Positions 56,001 to 64,000 of a DNA stretch of 64,000 nt are shown here, piece by piece (the first letter of the stretch is position 1; the number at the start of each line of letters is the position of its first letter). Under the pieces are notes generated by a model. The model had not been told where the DNA came from and did not search any database. It saw nothing but the letters and a program-made list of their open reading frames with translations. Source of the DNA: Bugula neritina (Eukaryota > Bryozoa > Gymnolaemata > Cheilostomatida > Bugulidae); NCBI GenBank assembly GCA_964035545.1, contig OZ037765.1, positions 23,376,004 through 23,440,003 of the forward strand, written 5' to 3'. The position numbers and the translations under genes are program-made.

Positions 56001-59000
56001 AAGCGGCACAAAATTTTCTGAATTGCTATGACATGGATGGCTTTGCGTGCCGGCAATGCCATCGAGATACAGAAGTGGCCACACTCGAGAGGTGGAAGCA
56101 AGGTCAACTATACTCAATAGCTAGTTATTTCACAACTACAAAGACTAGGCTTTGTGCCAACTTTTCAAAATATGGCATGGCTACCTACTTACAGATTTTC
56201 GCGGGCATTGAAAATGGATTTCCAAGCATTTCATAGCAGAGGGTGCTTCTGTCCTACTATTGCTGTGGCTGATAGTAGTACTCAACTTGACTATCTATAT
56301 TTAGGGGTTGTTTATTTCTGATTCACGTTATTAACTTCTAGTTCAAACCACAAAATGTGATATCATCTAATATAATTGTTTTGTTTACCTATAATATACT
56401 ACATGTATGGATCCTTACAACCACTGATGGCAGATAACTAAAACATTGTATCAAAAATAGTTCAGTAATCGCCCTGATATATCATTGTAACGTGGCACAT
56501 ATCTTTATGCTCTGATTTTGATTATTAGATCTGATGAGTTGACAGAAACAACTCCGAGACAAGTGGAAGTTTAATGCCATATTTTATTCTCAACTGATTG
56601 GGATAGCTAGTTGTTACCAAAGTTTAGTAAGTGAAAGATCCACAGTTGAAAAGCTCTCAGTTTAGCAATATTTGTACACTATATGTTTAGAACATTCTGA
56701 GGCAACTAATATGCAAATAAATGGTCATCATTACATAACCATGTTTATTGATTGAGAAATGACAACTTCCCTTGATCTCTCTTCTGTGCATTTCCTAGTT
56801 AGAGCTCAACTTAAAACAACATACCAACTATAAAGAAAACTGACAAACATTTTTACTGATTACCAGATTATTGTTTTAGTAGACTCTATTCTGTTTTAAC
56901 TATACATAGTGTTTATGAAGACAACATATTATATGCTATTTACAAAGACCTGACATATTCTTATATCTTGATCTTCAAATATCAAGTACTGATGTGGCAG
57001 AGGAGCAGTAGATAGAAAATGATGGGCTATAACTTTCGATAATGGAATTTAAAATCATTCTCTAAATTCAAACAATGATTTTATTTGATAATCAAACCTG
57101 AACAGTAAAATAAGCAAGTAGGTAGACATATCACCTACAGATAGGAGGCTTTTTCACAAATTAGTTTGAATTTTAAATATTCTTTTGGGGGCAAAATCAA
57201 CCAATAAATACGAAACACATGAGCTTTATACATACTTGTGAAGGCTGGGGGTGAATATGAGCGAATCCGTGGTCCCCTCGAAGGTTGAATGGACTTGTTA
57301 CTATACTTCTGGTGGCCGAAATGCTGTCAGACATCGAAGCTGATGAAGAGGCTTTAAAACAATGACTACACATAAGCAACATAGACAGGAGAATCTATTC
57401 TGCATATACCTTAGACTTTAGATTAACTAATAGCTGCTATGAGGTAGTTACTACTGACAATGACTCAAGTATCTCTCCCAGCAAGTTTACTGCCTACATA
57501 ACTTTTTGTTAGCAGTTTTCTTTTATTATATTGAACTTTTTAAAACCTATAACAAAAATTGCTCCTACTTTGCCTGTAAAAATGACAGGTTTAAATACAA
57601 CTTACAATGACGTGTTATGGACATTTGGTAATTTGCAACTTTTGGAAAGTTATTAAAACGCATATGTTGCAAACCACTATGTACTGTATCTTACTTGAAG
57701 CAGTGGTAGTAGTAGTAGTCGAGTTCTGGCCAATGAGTGCCACAGGGCGAACCGGTGGACCTGGAGGCGGTGGTGGCACAAACACAGGGTTGAACAATCC
57801 TAACTTTGAATTACACCTAGCAGTTGGCGTGCTGGCATTAGACTAAAACAACCATAAATAATTATGACTGCAGCAAAAGATATGGAAAGTTTGCCATGTA
57901 AAGTTAAGTCACTTGAAGTTGAAAAAAAGATGGCTGGGAAAAGATGAGGCAGGAAGGGTGTAATTAATGAAACATTATAGTTTGGAGGTCATATAACAAG
58001 GTGTTAATCTGCAAGGTAAATGCATTAACAAAGTACAACATTTTGCTATAATTCTATGTTAATTAACGCTGTATCTGCAGCTATGTAGAGGGATTTTAAG
58101 TAGGTCTAGCTTCATTAAAACCCAGGTGTTCAATCATTTTAATATTTGCTGATCACAAGCTGTTCAATGGAGTTGAACTGAGAGGCACTTTACTGATATT
58201 ACAAGTGAGGAACATCAATCAATACGTTTGACAGCACTGCAATATCTCTCTCTCACGGTTGAAATTTGGTGATTGATCACCAGAATTCAAAATTGCTTTG
58301 TCAATATCTAATGATTTATGTTGCAGTTGATATAATACAATAATTCTTTGTAGCGATATGCTGGGATGGTGACACACTTGATTGATCTATATATAGAAAG
58401 AGTAGAGAATTTCAAGTTGGTAGGTTGTTAAAAGGCAGGGGTAAGGAATGAGTAAGTTAGAAACCAGCATAATAATTATCATGCGTGATTAAAGTGACAG
58501 TAGGTAAGAAATTGCCATGATAACATTTTAGCTAGAACATGACAAATGATGTGAAAAGGTTATGGTATATATGTACATAATATCATGGCGGTCAAACTAC
58601 ATACCAAGCAAGCATAGTGTAGAAGTAGTAGGGCAGGTAACAGTAGTCTATTAATCGTATTGTGCACATTCCTCAGAGAATACAAAGGAAATGACTAAAT
58701 ACAACTAATATTTTCTGTCCTAAACTTATATAACCCTTAAAAGTGGAATCATTTAATGAACCACATTCAAATCAGTGGAGCATTGCAATATTGAGGAAAT
58801 TTTCACAACAATATATCAAGTATTTTATAGTTGCTTTTATGTTGTCAATATAATTTGAAATATTCAATATTGAGCAAGTCAATGGTCATTATTGAAGTAC
58901 GACTGCATTAAAATTAATCATATAAATGGAACAATAAAAATAAATGGTGTATAGGCCACTGCAGTATACCTTCATTAGTATGACACATAGTTAGCAGTGC

Positions 59001-62000
59001 TAAACACTTTTGTAAAATCAAATTTAGAGTATTGCAATCGCGTATAATTAATCCTAGGAAGAATTGCCTAAAAGTATTAAAATAGAATAGTCAATGAATC
59101 TGAATAAAGTGGTACAAAAACTTTCGCCAGTTTGCCAATAATTAAGTTAACAAGTTTAATGAGTTCGCCGTGATATATATATATATTTTTTACTTGGAAT
59201 AAGTTTTTAATGTTCGGCTTGGAATGGTTTGCTCAAAATCAAGGGTAAGCCACCTCTTGCATTATAACTACCCACCAGAACTAAGGCTATATAATACTAG
59301 GAAATATTATGGACCCAGCTTGTTAGAATTTACCTGGTTGGGGTCCTGCTGCGCCTGGCACGCTATATTAGCTAGATCTGTGAGAGCGGACGACTCACCG
59401 GTGTGCTGAGACTGCTGCTGCGACGATGGGATTGTCATGGCTGCAGAAACACATATGGATATTAGAGAGAAAATGAATAAAACATTTGGAAAGAATTGCT
59501 TGGTTGCAGCACCTATCTCAGTAAGCTTTAGATCAGCTCACACCAACCGGAAAGTGAAATCTTAGTTCTGTTATCTACAGAAATGTAAATTTCCAAGTTT
59601 GCAGCAAAAATTAGAGCAATAAAAATTCGAATGTTATTAAGTTAATGAGACAAAATAAAACCAGCATAGTTATTGACCATAAAACATCTGGGATGAGATA
59701 TTTTCCAGTTCAGTATAGCTAGTAGTGATTTGAGTTACTATACAAAAGCAATGTAGTTTTTGAAAATTATGATGGTCATTATTAATTGCATCACGCTGGT
59801 CTTGTACATGACTCATCCTCTTTTAATCTTAAACTTGCAAGCTCTAAAATATAAAAAGCTGGTAGAGTGTAGGAGAATGAAGACGCCATAAAAACCCTCC
59901 AACACTTGAAAAGGTTTTTAGAAGTTATTCTGTAAATGAGTGTATAGTTGACATATAAATTCCTGTCTCTAGCATTAAAATTTCACAAAATTTTGTATGT
60001 CAACTTTTTAATGAATAAGAAAAACTATCAAGGTGTTTATTTAAATAACAGTTGCACTAGAGTGGAAGTTATCTGGGCTATTCTTAACATTTCTATTCTT
60101 CAGATGGTGCTCCATTTAAAACTATTGGCTGTCTTTAGCTGCTAAAACTTCAAACGTTTTTTTAAAATGCTGCAAATGGGAAGTAATATATATGCAGGCA
60201 GATGCTTGAAACAATGAGACACTTCAATATAAATGTATTGGTCCTGGCATATTTTTGGCTCCACTCACAGCACTTGAATATTTAGATTAAAATCATGTTC
60301 CAACACTTGTAATTATGTCCTGCAGTCACTTTTATTAGAACTGGCTAAATGAACTAAGAACACCTGAAAAATTTGTAATTACTCAAACTAAAAATACACA
60401 ATATTGCAATATAGTGTAACAAAAGCTTTGAATATTTAAATACTGAACAAGTCTAAATTTTAAGAATCGTACATGTAGCTTCACCATCCATAGATCCTGA
60501 GGAGCTACGCTGCTGTGAACAGGCCACAGAGACAAACACTCCTCGGTCAGTCTTAATCTTATCCGGGTGGATGAGAGGATGAGCACCAGGAGAGGTGAGT
60601 TGCACCGGGCTATGAACCATGCCTAAAAATTATATTCTTCACTATATTATATGTAAATATTGCTATTTACTATATAGTAGGACAATAACACTATGCACTA
60701 TATTATATGTGAATATTGCTATTTAATACATTATATGACAATAATACTATTTACTATAATATTATATGTGAATATTAATACTCACTACATAATATGTGAA
60801 TAATGTGAATATTACTATTTACTATATACTATGTGAAAATGTGAATAGCACTATGTACTATATTACATTGATACATTATATGCATACTGTATGAAATAAG
60901 CAGCTCAATATATCAACTAGTAAAGCTGGTAATAAGAAATATAAAATTCCAGTAAAAGGGCGTTACAGAAAAATCACAGTCTGGATAAATATTTTATTTT
61001 TATATTTAGTCAAATAATATTTATAACTACCTAGATGCAACCAAAAATAATAAAATATAACACAATATGAAAACTTCAACCAGGAAATATCTCTTTACAT
61101 AATAAGAAGCTACGCCTCAGCAGATTTGTACTAGTCTGGGATTTATGCTTATTTCTTACTCAAACAGATATTTTAAACACATAAAAGCAATGAGGCGGAA
61201 TCAATACTGCACTTTATTTGTACCAAATTTAAATTATCGGGATAAGCAAAACTATTTATTTATCCTAGAGATTATTTTTATAGGCCTACATCCTTTTAAA
61301 ACAATTCCCACATCCTATACCTTGAAGCAAAATGCAATCCTTTGCAAATAAAATTGATAAAGGAGAGAGTTATCCTAAAGTTGACCCTTACCTAAATGAT
61401 ATAAATAACCAAAGTTGAGTGCCAAATGAATTTCAGGATACACGTGCTACCTCACCTCTGCCCAGAAATGACACAGAAAGAGATATAATATGCTAATACT
61501 TCTCCAGGATGACCAGCCTGAGTAGTCAGGATTACGTAAGTCCATCTATGTGGGCAACTAATTAAATTGCTTTTTAAAAATAACTATTGCCAAAAATACA
61601 GGCAAATTTAAAAAACAACTAATTAATGACTAAAGCACAATATCCTCATTCAAATGTAACAAAATAATGCGAAGAGGTTGCTTTTTTAAAAATAAATTGC
61701 AAATGTAAAAAAAACTGAGCTGACTTGTAAAAATTAAAATGAAGAAAAAACAACTACAGGCAAGAAATTGTTTGAAGTTTAGCCATGAAAATAGGTGGGA
61801 AAACCTGTAAAAGCCAAAATATGTTTTAATTCAAAAATAAAACGGAGGTTTCAAAAAAATTGATTTATGTGACGGCAGTTTTAGCGCCCTGACCTGCAGG
61901 AGAATTTGGATAGATACCAGTTTGTCCCCGTACATTATCATTTTCATCATTGTCTTCACTTGACATAGATGTTGTAGTTTTGAATCTTTTGTGCCTACAA

Positions 62001-64000
62001 AACACAAAACGTTTGATGCAAGGAGCTTAATGGTGGGCAAAATTTGTTCTAGTAGTAAACTCAAGATGGGTGGTGGTGTTTGTATGTGAAACCAATCTTA
62101 CTTTATTCTCTTCCCACACACTTTGAGCGCCGATATTTTAATTTATGGATGAAGGGGTGATCACAAAGCCAACATTTTCTAATGAAAGATAAAATTTACA
62201 ACGTATACTTCCCAACCTCCAACAAGCATAGAGCTGCACTATTTATGGCAAAACCATTTTATCAAAAATTTACATCTTGAAATTTTAGCTAGTGGCAAAA
62301 AAAAGTGTCTATAAAGACAACTTTATTACTAAGTACCGCAGTAAACTTAACTGAAATGTAGCATATAAATAAAAATAAAGCAAGTATGAGTTGTTTTCAT
62401 CAAAAATTTGCTTATTATTAAAATGTTATAAAAAATAATTACAATGAAATATTAGACTAGTGACAAAAATGCCACGTTTCAAGAGGCAATATGAGCCACT
62501 AGTAGCAAACATTGCATATTAATATTTTTTAAACAAATAAGTCTTTACAAACTTACAAAAATACAATTTTAAATTTATGTAATTCAAATAAAATTACTAC
62601 TACATCATACTGATGCAGTGTGGGGTTCTTCAGTTCTTTTCTACGAAACATTTTTCCTAGCATTAATATCAATCACATTATTACTTGTAAACACAAAAAG
62701 ATGCAAGGTTACGTATAGAATTGTCATTGCCAGGAGCATCATAGGTGAGAAGCCTAAACCACCAAATACCTTCCAACATCAGTACAGTAAAAAATTATAA
62801 TTATTAGGTATATTTCTGTGACAGCAAATTAACACAGAAGACTATGACATTTTATGGAGTACTTTACAGCCATCATGTTCAACACAGTGAATTATTAGCA
62901 CTTCACAAAACTGATAATAACTCAAATATTCATGACAAAGGATATTTAATATGCAATAATTTTTAATTTATGGGAGACTTGATTTAAAAAACATTTTCAT
63001 GAAGAAATTAATTCAAACAACCCTTGTAAAAATGCCCTTTTGCATTCAAGGCAAAAATGTCTGCAAAGCTGATTTCAACAGACCTATGCCTGTGTGTTAT
63101 ATAAAATTTAAACTCTTGAGCTGTAAAATTAATGGGGTGCTGTCAGAACCGATTAATCTGTCATTGATTTGACAACCTACATCTCAAAACTTGGGTATAT
63201 CAATTGGGAAAAGAGGCTGCAAAGATTGACTATATAATATGCATTAGGGAAAGCATGTTATCCTTGCACATATAAATTAATATTGTATAGGTAGGCATAA
63301 GATTTCAATGCATTTAAATAATTTGCATAAAATATTGTCTATCAGAGTATATTTTTAGACATGTGCAAAATACGAGCAAAGTATTCAATGAGAATCAGGC
63401 CGAGGAAAAATGAACCGGTAAAGTGTACACATTATATATTTTCAAGTCTTGTATTGTCCTAAAATTACAAATGCAATTTAGGAGCAGTAGTGGAGAAATT
63501 GAGATAATCTAGAACGCAGGCTTTTCTCAATTTCTCCATTACTGCGCCCACCTCAAAAATCCCCTATAGTTGAGCATAAGTTTATAGGAAAGCAAAAATT
63601 TGAAAAGCAGAGAGAAGGTGTTACCTGGGGCCGGCCATCAGATCAGCACCATTGTGAGCAGGACCTGGCATGGACATGCTTCTGTAATGAGTCTGTGGCC
63701 TCATTACTGCACTCTCTAAGCCCAGCATAATGGAAGCTGCAGATTCATAAATATATTCTCAATGTTATTATATACAACAAAACAAAAACCATATCAAAAT
63801 ACAACAAATGTACTGTATTTATATGTTTTCTTTCCACATATAAAATCAATATTATTATAGTAAGATATAAAGGTCATATATATATATTATATATTAATGC
63901 TTAGTTACTTGAAGCAGAATCATAGCCAAATTGAAAGTCACTGAATTGATATCCATCTAATTTGCATGCTTGTACTGTTAGCTGATAAGTATTAGCTGAA
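50055..64000 (-). CDS. C-terminal part of an unidentified Ser/Thr/Pro-rich protein, 5' end beyond window
   Basis: Nine consecutive exons keep one frame: 63909-64000 (open at the edge), 63625-63736, 61894-61994, 60473-60622, 59334-59440, 57695-57842, 57236-57351, 55346-55562 and 50055-50161, about 382 residues. Each junction has GT-AG borders. The product is low in hydrophobic residues and rich in Ser, Thr, Pro and Gln. It contains RSMSMPG (a 14-3-3 mode-1 type RSxSxP), RHKRFKTTTSMSSEDNDE (basic then acidic), HSPVQLTSPGAHPL, a short helix-like SALTDLANIACQAQQ, VPPPPPGPPVRP, ISPFSGVISPTTFSLLASP and TPRTTPRSTPIPRW, and ends MEQLAAASASRSSSP...RHESRD. Many SP/TP sites suggest a phosphorylated nuclear or signalling regulator (inference). 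No folded domain is visible here, and a defining domain may lie past 64000. I do not recognise the family. Confidence 0.7.
50162..55345 (-). other. Long last intron of the Ser/Thr/Pro-rich gene
   Basis: At 5.2 kb this is the largest intron in the window, running from the donor GTACGG at 55345 to the acceptor ending at 50162. The left part is very AT-rich. About 53700-55300 has more mixed composition and a 9-C run near 54541. No exon, RNA gene or mobile element was recognised in it. Confidence 0.6.
55563..57235 (-). other. Intron of the Ser/Thr/Pro-rich gene
   Basis: Non-coding in the model. A patch of less AT-rich sequence near 56000-56240 has short ORFs on both strands without recognisable similarity. 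Confidence 0.55.
57843..59333 (-). other. Intron of the Ser/Thr/Pro-rich gene
   Basis: About 1.5 kb between the SNASTPT exon and the MTIPSSQQQ exon. I see nothing specific in it beyond a short TA run near 59175. Confidence 0.55.
59441..60472 (-). other. Intron of the Ser/Thr/Pro-rich gene
   Basis: About 1 kb of AT-rich sequence. A short plus-strand ORF at 59948-60145 lacks any recognisable feature. Confidence 0.5.
60639..60868. repeat. Degenerate tandem repeat, period about 55-60 bases
   Basis: About four diverged copies of a unit built on ACTATATTATATGTGAATAT followed by a TGCTATTTA-like segment lie in the intron 5' of the exon at 60473-60622. The copies differ in length and sequence. Confidence 0.75.
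61995..63624 (-). other. Intron of the Ser/Thr/Pro-rich gene with an internal hairpin
   Basis: About 1.6 kb and AT-rich. It contains the perfect-looking foldback at 63484-63545 near its 5' end (in transcript sense). No other element was seen. Confidence 0.55.
63484..63545. repeat. Compact hairpin, 21-bp stem and 20-base loop, intronic
   Basis: The arms 63484-63504 and 63525-63545 are inverted copies with one mismatch in 21. That mismatch is a G-U pair if the plus strand is transcribed and A-C on the minus strand. A few further pairs can extend the stem outward. Size and shape are those of a small-RNA precursor or a foldback element. It lies 80 bases from the exon at 63625-63736. Confidence 0.85.

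Noticed and set aside
55982-56236. Plus-strand ORF with Cys residues (DGFACRQCHRDTE)
   Set aside because: The Cys spacing does not complete a zinc-binding domain, no splice partners were found, and it lies within an intron of the minus-strand gene.

Overview
The window is nuclear DNA from an animal. It is AT-rich, the genes are split by short GT-AG introns (mostly 80-800 bp), and the gene set includes animal-type families: a tetraspanin with CCG and PPTCC motifs, EEA1 with a C2H2 finger and a FYVE domain, and BRI3. The compact introns and divergent sequences suggest an invertebrate, possibly an early-branching lineage such as a sponge. The exact taxon cannot be fixed from the sequence. No bacterial operons, CRISPR array, rRNA gene, clear tRNA gene or intact transposon was seen.

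From left to right there are ten genes: (1) TXNL1 (minus; its last few codons lie off the left edge); (2) a two-domain HSF-type DNA-binding protein (minus, 5872-9511); (3) BRI3 (plus, 12690-13544); (4) MLST8 (minus, 14008-17988); (5) PSMD4/Rpn10 (plus, 18408-22116); (6) EEA1 (minus, 22700-33149, 25 coding exons); (7) DLD, the E3 subunit of 2-oxoacid dehydrogenases (plus, 35112-39285); (8) a tetraspanin with a very basic C-terminal tail (minus, 39709-44278); (9) a small membrane protein resembling TMEM243 (plus, 45531-47939); (10) the C-terminal part of a Ser/Thr/Pro-rich protein that I could not identify (minus, 50055 to beyond 64000). For the genes called confidently, the exon junctions keep frame across every intron.

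After the first two genes, orientation alternates strictly. This gives head-to-head pairs (HSF-like/BRI3, MLST8/PSMD4, EEA1/DLD, tetraspanin/TMEM243-like) and tail-to-tail pairs with short gaps (about 420-580 bp for three of the four). MLST8 (TOR complex) and PSMD4 (proteasome ubiquitin receptor) share a 419-bp intergenic promoter region. The genes do not form one pathway. Most are housekeeping functions: redox, TOR signalling, proteasome, endosome fusion and mitochondrial metabolism.

The most unusual signals are: (a) degenerate, triplet-patterned DNA (runs of NNT/ANN triplets that read alike on both strands) found repeatedly at gene 5' ends, in divergent intergenic regions and first introns, and not seen in internal introns; (b) a single protein with two HSF-type DNA-binding domains of an atypical subclass; (c) two long intronic hairpins, one of them the size of a microRNA precursor; (d) the unidentified Ser/Thr/Pro-rich gene with a perfect 14-3-3 mode-1 motif; (e) the polybasic tetraspanin tail.
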